A stretch of 15,425 nucleotides of DNA from Spirochaetaceae bacterium (GTDB lineage: Bacteria > Spirochaetota > Spirochaetia > SZUA-6 > Bin103). Positions within the stretch are counted from its first letter, which is position 1, and each line of letters begins with the position of its first letter. The notes under the pieces are model-generated. The model made no database searches. It was given only the letters and a program-made list of their open reading frames with translations, and had not been told where the DNA came from. A program made the translations under genes and the position numbers. Location: NCBI GenBank assembly GCA_026710565.1, contig JAPOQV010000388.1, positions 1 through 15,425 of the forward strand, given 5' to 3'. Of the stretch, positions 7,550-13,195 are shown piece by piece.

Positions 7550-7708
7550 AGTCGGATCTGAGCGCCGACTTCGCCCTTCCAGAAACGCCGTCACCTCCTC
7601 CTCCAGCAACACCTGGATCAGCCTCGGGACCTGGCTTCGCACCCAATCCTCCAACTGCTCCCACTCCGGCCTTGACTCCGACCTACCCTCAGTGCTTTCC
7701 TTCCTCAT
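7550..7708 (-). pseudogene. IS256-like transposase N-terminal fragment
   Basis: Minus-strand ATG at 7708 with a GAGGAG ribosome site upstream. The protein begins MRKESTEGRSESRPEWEQLE and continues WVRSQVPRLIQVLLEEEVTAFLEGR, which resembles the N-terminus of IS256-type (Mutator-like) transposases. After about 47 residues the frame is lost (GRAKSALR appears in the neighbouring frame). The sequence then passes into an unrelated transposase C-terminus, so this is a chimera of two elements. Confidence 0.6.
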
Positions 7709-7795
7709 GGGCGGTGTATCTCCTCTCTTGGGCCTCGAGCCCGTGTTGTCCAGAGAGAGGGTACACCGCCTGACTGTTTGCACACTTTTTGAGGA

Positions 7796-8023
7796 TACCT
7801 CCTGGTGACAGTGATGGACGACTACTCCCGCTTCATCCTGGCCCACGGACTCCAGCGAGACATGACCTCCGACTCCTTCATCGAGGTGCTCCAGGAGGCG
7901 GTGGACAGGACCCGCATGACTGAGGTCCCTGTGGAAGATAGGACCAGCCTGCTCAGCGACAACGGGTCAGGCTACGTCTCCCGGGCCTTCAGGGACTATC
8001 TGAGCCTCGTGGGCATCAGGCAC
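7796..8023 (+). pseudogene. Integrase-core (rve) transposase fragment, IS3/IS481-like
   Basis: About 76 residues of a retroviral-type integrase core. The first catalytic Asp is in VTVMDDYSRF and the second in LLSDNGSGYVSRAFRDYL, ending at VGIRH. The reading extends a few codons upstream of the GTG at 7805 (YLLVTV). The N-terminal helix-turn-helix part and the C-terminal region with the catalytic Glu are missing, so this is an internal fragment cut at both ends. It lies 56 bases before the GH-like gene. Confidence 0.75.
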
Positions 8024-8079
8024 AGTTCGTCTTGGATTCGTGGCGCTGTCGCATTCCCCTGAACACGGAGGCAACGGAA

Positions 8080-9570
8080 ATGTCCGATGCAACATGCACG
8101 AGCGACTGGCAGGAACTGCACGTGGAGACCGGATTCTATCCGCCGGTGACCTATCTTCTGATCGACGACCTGCACATTCGCAGGATGGAGGGCGTGCAGC
8201 GCGCGCTGTGCGAGCCGCAGAAGCATCCAGAGCCTGTCGTCCAGGCCCAGAAGCCTTGGGAAGGAGAGGGCGTGTGGATGCACAACGGGTGGCTTTACGA
8301 CCGCGATCAAAAGGTATTCAAGCTGTGGTACCACTGTCACGACCCCAGCTTCTACGACGAATACCCGGACCTGGGGTGGAACTATCGCCGCGCCTACGCG
8401 GTTTCGGCAGACGCGCGGACCTGGGAAAAGCCGGAGCTGGGTGTTGTACAGTGGCAGGGAAGCACCCGCAACAACCTGGTGGACTTTCCTCCGGCCGGCG
8501 GTGACGGCCCGAACGCCAACGTGTTCAAGAATCCGGGGGACGGCGATCCCAACCGCCGCTACATGTCCTTGAGTTCGGAACGCCACCCCCGAGAACCGGG
8601 TGAAAAAGCCATCACGTGGCCGGGCGGTCCGGATCCGAAGGACGATCCCAACGGGCGCGGCTTTTACCTCTGCGACTCGCCAGACGGCTTTGCCTGGACC
8701 CGGCGGCCACGACCCATCATGAGCCACGCGCTGTGCATGGACGGGCCTACCGTTCACGGGTTCGACGAAGACCTGAACGCGTGGATACTGTGGTGGCGTC
8801 CGCGCATTGGCCCGAAATTCCGAACCATGGGCATCAGCATCGCACGCGATCTTGAAAAAATCCCGTACCCGCAGATGGCGCTGGTACCCGACGACGAGGA
8901 TGCGCCCGGCACCGAGTTTGACCGTTGCGCATCGATCAAGGTTTCGGGCGGATACGTCGCGCTGGTGCGCACTCTGTTTCCCGAGTACAATCGCCGCGAA
9001 TCGAGGGATTTTCGGCACATCCACTGCCAACTGGCTTTTAGCCGGGATGCACGCACATGGAGTCGGCCGGCCGGTCGCCAGTCCATGTTGACCGTCGGCG
9101 AACCGGGCACCTGGGACGAACTGCTCATCACACCGGCAAACCCGATCCAGGTCGGCGACGACATCTACATTCTTTATCAAGCGGGTCGCGGCGAGACGCA
9201 GCGTGGGATCGGATTGGCCACACTCAAACGCGATCGCTGGGCAGCGATCGAACCGGTCCACATCCATGGGGTGTTGAAAACCCACCCGATCAGTTGGGCC
9301 AATCGTCAGCTGCGTATCAACGCCAATGCCACTGGCGGTTCGATTCGTGCCGAGCTTCTGGATGTTGCAGACAAACCCGTTCCAGGCTTCACGATGGGCG
9401 ATTGCGATCCGGTTAGCGGCGACAGCCTCGACCACACAATGAGCTGGGGAGGAAAATCTCAGCTTCCGGACGATATGATTGGCGCCGCGTACTTGGAAGG
9501 GACGCCGGGTCGAGTCATGTCGATTCGATTCGACATCGATCGTGCCAGGTTGTTCTCGTTTTCGTGCTGA
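8080..9570 (+). CDS. Glycoside-hydrolase-like five-bladed propeller protein (GH32/GH43-like)
   Basis: Protein of 496 residues. The start is the ATG at 8080, with GGAGG 8 bases upstream; the longer in-frame reading from 8032 starts inside transposon debris. It shows propeller-type strands such as GWLYDRDQKVFKLWYHCHD (70-88), AYAVSADARTWEKPELGVV (105-123) and NPIQVGDDIYILYQAG. The pattern 'YA.S.DG..W.KP.LG' followed by NN(L/I)V is typical of predicted GH32/43-like glycosidases of environmental bacteria. The C-terminal 100 residues look like a beta-sandwich (GGSIRAELLD, GDSLDHTMSWGGKS, GRVMSIRFDID). No signal peptide. It is isolated, flanked by transposase remnants on both sides, and appears intact. 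The catalytic acids were not assigned. It could be a phosphorylase or a binding protein. Confidence 0.7.
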   Translation: MSDATCTSDWQELHVETGFYPPVTYLLIDDLHIRRMEGVQRALCEPQKHPEPVVQAQKPWEGEGVWMHNGWLYDRDQKVFKLWYHCHDPSFYDEYPDLGWNYRRAYAVSADARTWEKPELGVVQWQGSTRNNLVDFPPAGGDGPNANVFKNPGDGDPNRRYMSLSSERHPREPGEKAITWPGGPDPKDDPNGRGFYLCDSPDGFAWTRRPRPIMSHALCMDGPTVHGFDEDLNAWILWWRPRIGPKFRTMGISIARDLEKIPYPQMALVPDDEDAPGTEFDRCASIKVSGGYVALVRTLFPEYNRRESRDFRHIHCQLAFSRDARTWSRPAGRQSMLTVGEPGTWDELLITPANPIQVGDDIYILYQAGRGETQRGIGLATLKRDRWAAIEPVHIHGVLKTHPISWANRQLRINANATGGSIRAELLDVADKPVPGFTMGDCDPVSGDSLDHTMSWGGKSQLPDDMIGAAYLEGTPGRVMSIRFDIDRARLFSFSC

Positions 9571-9575
9571 AACAC

Positions 9576-9612
9576 TGTTGTCAATCAGCAACACTGGGAC
9601 ACTTTGGGACCC
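9576..9612. repeat. Probable insertion-sequence terminal repeat
   Basis: TGTCAATCAGCAACACTGGG followed by ACACTTTGGGACC (9579-9611) resembles the terminal repeat of IS481/IS3-like elements as I remember them. It begins six bases after the GH-like gene stop and lies beside a probable transposase C-terminus on the minus strand. The partner repeat was not found in the window. Confidence 0.45.
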
Positions 9613-9625
9613 GAGAAGATTATTG

Positions 9626-9720
9626 TTATGAAGAGCCGCCGGTAAGCTCCCTGAGGGTCCTGTTGTAACGTCTCCGCCGTTCGATGTCGCGACCTGCACC
9701 TGCTAGAGTTCTGGCGGCCA
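9626..9720 (-). pseudogene. Possible transposase C-terminal remnant
   Basis: A minus-strand frame of about 31 residues ends at a TAA (9626-9628) and contains RDIERRRRYNRTLRELTGG. A basic 'RRRYN' tail is common at the C-terminus of integrase-type transposases, and the frame stops just inside the putative terminal repeat, which fits the end of such an element. It is too short to assign firmly. Confidence 0.35.
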
Positions 9721-9763
9721 AAAGCAGAGCGAATTCGTGTGTACGGTATAGTTCGACCCTCCG

Positions 9764-10484
9764 TGCGCCGGTCAAACCGGCGAGGTGTTGTGAATGAAAG
9801 AGTCATACGTACGAACGGTTAGCGACCCACGACGGCCCCGAGTCATGCGTGGCAGCCCGCGAGGGCGAGACGAAGCGTTGAGGGGTACGCGCGGGCCGGG
9901 TATTGAGCCGCGAAAGAAACTCACTTTGGGGTGCCGACGCCGTGGGAGGAGGCGGAAGGCAACACCCGGGACGCTGCCAGCGCGAGGCGTTGCGGGACCC
10001 TGCGCGGTCGAAGACCCCGAGCACGTGCGGAAACACCTCGCACGGGAACCGGGAGATCCCATCCTCGTCTGTGGCGGATGGCGCCACAGGACGTGTCGGA
10101 AAGTCCAAGGACGCACGCCGATGATGCACGGGGATGGGAAGTCGGACAGGCCCATAGTACCGATGAAGCCCGCGAACAAGGACGGGGGCGGTGGACAGCG
10201 TGGCTATGGCGGACCCTACACGGGCACGAAGGTGGAAACGCCGGAGACAGCCAAGGGGACGCCTACGGTCGGGTCGGACGCCGTTACCCCAACTGCGGAG
10301 CGGGTGGAGGGAAGGGGCCTGACCAAGGGGAATCCGCGCCAGCAAAACGCGCCCCGGACACAGCGCCGGGACGGCGCGCCCAGTGCGCTGGAACGGATAC
10401 GTCAAGCAGCGCGACGGGATAGGACGCTGCGGTTCACCGCGCTGCTGCACCACGTCTACGAACCGACGATGCTGCGCGAGGCGT
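9764..10484 (+). mobile_element. Group II intron, 5' part only
   Basis: Starts with GTGCG (9764-9768), matching the GUGYG intron start, followed at once by a 7-bp hairpin (CGCCGGT/ACCGGCG, 9767-9783). The next 350 bases are non-coding but strongly patterned (GGTTAGCGACC, GGAACCGGGAGATCCC), as in domain I of bacterial group II introns whose maturase opens with MMHG. The coding part of the reverse transcriptase begins at 10121. Everything after its first 121 codons is missing, including the RT catalytic core and the 3' ribozyme domains V and VI. The element can therefore neither splice nor move. The exact 5' end is inferred from the motif only. Confidence 0.78.
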
Positions 10485-10486
10485 AA
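10121..10486 (+). pseudogene. Group II intron reverse transcriptase/maturase, N-terminal fragment
   Basis: 121 codons from the ATG at 10121. The sequence MMHGDGKSDRPIVPMKPANK, then a Gly/Thr/Pro-rich stretch with GRGLTKGNPRQQNAP, then ALERIRQAARRDRTLRFTAL and LHHVYEPTMLREA is the familiar N-terminus of LtrA-like maturases. In complete proteins the next words are AY..LKR.AAPGVDG (RT0/RT1); here a TAA (10484-10486) follows LREA. The TAA is made by the fusion: the T belongs to the intron and AA begins the duplicated 111-residue-gene tail. RT motifs, including YADD, are absent. An open frame extending upstream to 9794 overlaps the intron RNA and is not considered coding. Confidence 0.82.
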
Positions 10487-10631
10487 GGAGGGGGCGGCGC
10501 TGGCGGTGCCGGGGCTCGGGCTCTACCAGTTGGAGGTCCGCCACTTCGGCGGGTGGCTGCGGCTGCGCTGCGACGTGCGCGGCGACACGCCGCGCGTGAA
10601 GCTCACGGTCTATCTGGCCCTCAAGGAGTAG
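10485..10631 (+). pseudogene. Second copy of the 111-residue gene, 3' end only
   Basis: These 147 bases align without gaps to 6416-6562, with 11 mismatches by hand count (about 92% identity). They encode the last 48 residues (KEGAALAVPGLGLYQLEVRH onward to LALKE) and end at the same TAG. The 5' two thirds are missing, replaced by the truncated group II intron. It has no start of its own, so it is a remnant. Confidence 0.85.
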
Positions 10632-10645
10632 CAGGTGGTTTCAAC

Positions 10646-10912
10646 ATGCTGAAGAGATTCTATGCTGACAACTTTCGCTGCCTGACGAATTTCGAGCTCA
10701 AGCTGGATCAAGCCAATATTCTGCTGGGAGCCAACGGAACGGGCAAGACCTCGGTGCTCACGGCGTTGCGCAGGATCCAGCGTCTGATCGTCGGTGGTGC
10801 CAAAGTCGACGAGGTGTTTCCGGCACGTGATCTTACTATGATCGGCCACCGAAAGGAGCAGCGGTTTGACATACAGTACCGTTCTGACGATCAAACCTAC
10901 GACTACGGATGA
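10646..10912 (+). pseudogene. AAA/RecF-like ATPase N-terminus (copy 2)
   Basis: 88 codons closely similar to the start of the copy at 6668, with Walker A GANGTGKTS at residues 28-36 and the block VDEVFPARDLT. A ribosome site (AGGTGG) precedes the ATG, and the gap to the upstream gene remnant is only 14 bases, so the pair probably formed an operon originally. The frame ends after YDYG, where copy 1 continues YDYALTIEHD, and similarity fades within a few codons. The rest of the ATPase is gone and the VapC stop follows 18 bases later. Not a working ATPase. Confidence 0.8.
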
Positions 10913-10930
10913 ACATTCGCAAACCGACAG

Positions 10931-11326
10931 CTACCACCCCTCGACGTTCAAGCTTGGAACGCGCTTGAACTCATCGACGTCGCGCGTCGCAAGCGCGAGG
11001 GCACCGGCAAGCGCGATCGAGGCGATCATCAGATCGTTCGCTCCGATCGGACGTCCTTCCCGGCGGAGTTGGGCCCTGATTGTCCCGTAGTGCGTCGCCG
11101 CGTTGTCGTCGAACGGCAGCGACGGAAACGACTCAAAGAAGGTCTTCAGACGGCGCAGGTTCTCTGCGATTCGGCGCGAGTTCTGCGCTCCGAAGTGGAG
11201 CTCCGCCTTGACGACACTGCAGAGGTAGACCGAGCCCGGAGCGTGGTCGAGCAGCCGCGCGGTGAGGTCGGCATCGGAACGATTGATCAGCGGTACGCAG
11301 ACGCTGGTGTCGAGCAGCCAGGTCAC
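10931..11326 (-). CDS. vapC: VapC-type PIN-domain toxin (module 1)
   Basis: Predicted PIN-domain ribonuclease of a type II toxin-antitoxin system, 131 residues, normal for VapC. The four acidic residues expected in the metal site are present: Asp6 (WLLDTSV), Glu42 (AELHFG), Asp98 (NDLMIAS) and Asp116 (TRDVDEF). The start is taken as the GTG at 11326, which overlaps the antitoxin TGA in a GTGA arrangement. A longer frame upstream would overlap the antitoxin and is a shadow. Targets of VapC toxins are tRNAs or rRNA; which one cannot be told. All catalytic residues are intact, so it is probably active when freed from its antitoxin. Confidence 0.9.
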   Translation of the reverse strand: MTWLLDTSVCVPLINRSDADLTARLLDHAPGSVYLCSVVKAELHFGAQNSRRIAENLRRLKTFFESFPSLPFDDNAATHYGTIRAQLRREGRPIGANDLMIASIALAGALALATRDVDEFKRVPSLNVEGW

Positions 11327-11544
11327 CGAAACATCTCGACATCCTCGGGGGGCGGGTCTTCGGGCTCGACCAAGCCTGCGCTGCCGTGATGCAACAGGTC
11401 CACCAGGCTCCTGGGCCATTCGGTGACGCTCTCGCGGCGAACCAGACGAGCGAGCCATGCCGAGAGGCTGCTGTTCTGCTCCTTTGCCCGCTTGCGCGCC
11501 GAATCCAGCACGTCCTGAGGCAGGTATACCGTCACCTGTGCCAT
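11323..11544 (-). CDS. vapB: VapB-type antitoxin, ribbon-helix-helix (module 1)
   Basis: 73 residues from the ATG at 11544. The N-terminus AQVTVYLPQDVLDSARKRAK has the ribbon-helix-helix pattern of CopG/VapB DNA-binding antitoxins, and the acidic, Pro-rich tail (EPEDPPPEDVEMF) fits the toxin-binding end. An in-frame GTG at 11565 could add seven residues, but it would lie inside the proposed -10 box, so the ATG is preferred. The protein should neutralise the overlapping PIN toxin and repress its own operon. Confidence 0.85.
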   Translation of the reverse strand: MAQVTVYLPQDVLDSARKRAKEQNSSLSAWLARLVRRESVTEWPRSLVDLLHHGSAGLVEPEDPPPEDVEMFR

Positions 11545-11564
11545 GGAGGAACCATACGTGTCCA

Positions 11565-11594
11565 CCTATAGTTAGACAAGTAGGTACGGGTCAA
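11565..11594 (-). promoter_or_regulatory. Candidate promoter of VapBC module 1
   Basis: On the minus strand TTGACC (complement of 11589-11594) and TATAGG (complement of 11565-11570) are 18 bases apart. They lie just upstream of the antitoxin ATG at 11544, leaving a leader of about 14 bases without a Shine-Dalgarno. Confidence 0.4.
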
Positions 11595-11652
11595 CGGATC
11601 ATGGGTATCAGAGAGGCTGGCGTCGACGGTACCGTCCGGGCGAGTATCTGGC

Positions 11653-12435
11653 ATGCCGACCGACAGCAGCAGGCGCCGTGCAGCGGCCGTCACCGGCGGG
11701 GCGGCCGGCATCGGCCTGGCGACCTGCAGGGAGTTTCTGTGTCGGGGCATGGCCGTGGCGATCGTGGACCGCGACGCGGACGCGGCACGGAAGACGGCGG
11801 AGGAGTTGCGGGCCACGATGGCCGACGCAACGCAGAAGGTGGTCCCGGCGCCCGCCGACGTGCGCGACAGCGCCGCGGTGGACGCCGCCATCGCCTCGGC
11901 GGTCGAGGAGATGGGTGGACTGGACGTTCTGGTCAACTGCGCCGGCATCACCGACCGGGCGCCCGCGGCGGAGATGACCGATGCGTCGTGGTCCCGAATG
12001 TTGGACGTCCACCTGTCGGGGACGTTCCGCTGCTGCCGGGCCGCATTCCAAGCGCTTCGCGATTCCGATACCGCGGCGATCGTCAACGTCTCGTCGGTCG
12101 CCGCCTACCTGGGGTTCCCGCTGCGCGCCTCCTACTGCGCGGCCAAGAGCGGCATCGAGGCGGTGACGCGATCGCTGGCGGTGGAGTGGGCCGCGCACGG
12201 CATCCGCGTCAACGCGGTGGCGCCGACCTGGGTGCGCACCTTCATCCTGGAGGACGCGGTTGCCCGGGGCGTCTTGGACGAGGCCACGATCGAGGCGGTC
12301 ACGCCGCTCGGCGGCGTCGTCGAGCCGTTCGAGGTGGCCAAGGCCATCGCCTTCCTGGCGTCACCCGACGCCCGCATGATCACCGGCCAGTCGCTGGTGA
12401 TCGACGGCGGCTTCGTGATCAACCCGCACGTCTGA
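11653..12435 (+). CDS. Short-chain dehydrogenase/reductase (SDR)
   Basis: NAD(P)-dependent oxidoreductase of 260 residues, the classical SDR length. Cofactor site TGGAAGIG is at 14-21, followed by Asp39 at the end of strand 2 (VAIVDRD), which favours NAD over NADP. NCAG is at 95-98, and the catalytic Ser148, Tyr161 and Lys165 are present (YCAAK). The C-terminal TGQSLVIDGGF motif is complete. The usual PG after strand 6 is PT here. Substrate unknown; sugar or keto-uronate reduction would suit the neighbouring glycan enzymes, but this is inference. It stands alone between two toxin-antitoxin modules facing it on the other strand. The ribosome site is weak. Confidence 0.92.
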   Translation: MPTDSSRRRAAAVTGGAAGIGLATCREFLCRGMAVAIVDRDADAARKTAEELRATMADATQKVVPAPADVRDSAAVDAAIASAVEEMGGLDVLVNCAGITDRAPAAEMTDASWSRMLDVHLSGTFRCCRAAFQALRDSDTAAIVNVSSVAAYLGFPLRASYCAAKSGIEAVTRSLAVEWAAHGIRVNAVAPTWVRTFILEDAVARGVLDEATIEAVTPLGGVVEPFEVAKAIAFLASPDARMITGQSLVIDGGFVINPHV

Positions 12436-12456
12436 GCCGCCCGCAGCCGCGGACCG

Positions 12457-12849
12457 TCAGATGGCCTGCACGTCGGCGCGATGCCCGTGCGCGTTGGCAA
12501 GACGGCCGTCGGCGGTCAGCAGCGGCGCATCCAGCGCCTCGGCCAGCGCGACGTAGAGCGCGTCGTATGCGCCGACGCTGTGGTGCAATTCCCAGACCCG
12601 GCCCAGAAGCGGCCGGTGGTCGTGCCGCTGGATGACGAGATCGCGCAGGATGCCCACAATCTCGGCGCCACGTTCCGCGTCGATGTCTCCCGCCAACACA
12701 TACCTGCGGACCACGTGCGCGACCTCCGCGTCGAGCAGATGAGGGCTGTGCACGGTCGAGATCGTCGTCTGGATACGCGGGGTGACGCGGATTCCCGCCT
12801 GCGTCCGCAGGAGCATCTCCACGATCACGGACGCATCGACGACGATCAC
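12457..12849 (-). CDS. vapC: VapC-type PIN-domain toxin (module 2)
   Basis: 130 residues. PIN-domain acidic residues are Asp5 (VVDASVIVEM), Glu42 (LLDAEVAHV), Asp96 (AYDALYVALAE) and Asp114 (LTADGRLA), so the metal site looks complete. The start is the GTG at 12849, which overlaps the antitoxin stop as GTGA, the same junction as in module 1, although the two toxins differ clearly in sequence. It converges on the SDR gene with 21 bases between stops. It belongs to the VapC group that begins with VVDASV and usually pairs with FitA/Arc-type antitoxins. Confidence 0.9.
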   Translation of the reverse strand: MIVVDASVIVEMLLRTQAGIRVTPRIQTTISTVHSPHLLDAEVAHVVRRYVLAGDIDAERGAEIVGILRDLVIQRHDHRPLLGRVWELHHSVGAYDALYVALAEALDAPLLTADGRLANAHGHRADVQAI

Positions 12850-13076
12850 CGTTCGTCGCGCGCCCGCCGCAGCGCTTCGACGACGCCCTCTCGCGGAGTG
12901 ATCGGCTCCAGTCGCTCGAGGCGTGCCGTCAGGTCCTGAGGCGTGGGCACTGACGCCTGTGCCGTGATCTGTTCGAGCAGGTAGGCGGAGAGCGACGTAC
13001 CGGCCATCGCCGCGCGAGCCTTGAGCTTGCGATGGAGAGGCTCCGGCACGTTGCGGATCTGGATCATCCTGGGCAT
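12846..13076 (-). CDS. FitA/VapB-type antitoxin, ribbon-helix-helix (module 2)
   Basis: 76 residues. IQIRNVPEPLHRKLKARAAM followed by AGTSLSAYLLEQI is the ribbon-helix-helix pattern of FitA-like antitoxins (strand, then helix with AxxxGxSLSxYL). The C-terminal part (LTARLERLEPITPREGVVEA) would wrap the toxin. Two starts are possible, the ATG at 13076 and another at 13067. The promoter position favours 13076 on a leaderless mRNA, because neither start has a Shine-Dalgarno. The overlapping downstream gene encodes its toxin. Confidence 0.87.
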   Translation of the reverse strand: MPRMIQIRNVPEPLHRKLKARAAMAGTSLSAYLLEQITAQASVPTPQDLTARLERLEPITPREGVVEALRRARDER

Positions 13077-13082
13077 GTGTCA

Positions 13083-13111
13083 AGCATGGCTACATGTGAG
13101 ACGCATGTCAA
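13083..13111 (-). promoter_or_regulatory. Promoter and putative operator of VapBC module 2
   Basis: On the minus strand a perfect -35 TTGACA (complement of 13106-13111) and a -10-like CATGCT (complement of 13083-13088) are 17 bases apart. Transcription would begin near 13076, at the antitoxin ATG. Within the spacer, ACATG (13092-13096) and CATGT (13104-13108) form an inverted repeat, a plausible operator for the antitoxin itself. Confidence 0.5.
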
Positions 13112-13195
13112 AGTGACGGAGCGGCGAGTCTGTGAGCCACGGCGCGGATGGGCGATCTCTGGCGGCGCGCGTGCCGGTCGCGTACAGTCACCCCT

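Noticed and set aside
9576..9593. TGTTG...CAACA as a terminator of the GH-like gene
   Set aside because: Only a 5-bp stem with an 8-base loop and no T-tract; better explained as part of a transposon end.
7996..9699. 567-codon open frame on the minus strand opposite the GH-like gene
   Set aside because: Mirror frame of a real gene; no recognisable motifs, and the plus-strand frame has propeller repeats and a good Shine-Dalgarno.
9750..9763. GTTCGAC followed by CCTCC, resembling a tRNA T-arm before the intron
   Set aside because: No acceptor, anticodon or D-arm could be paired upstream; likely chance.
9794..10120. Extended coding start for the intron reverse transcriptase
   Set aside because: The region behaves as structured intron RNA; the familiar maturase sequence begins with MMHG at 10121.
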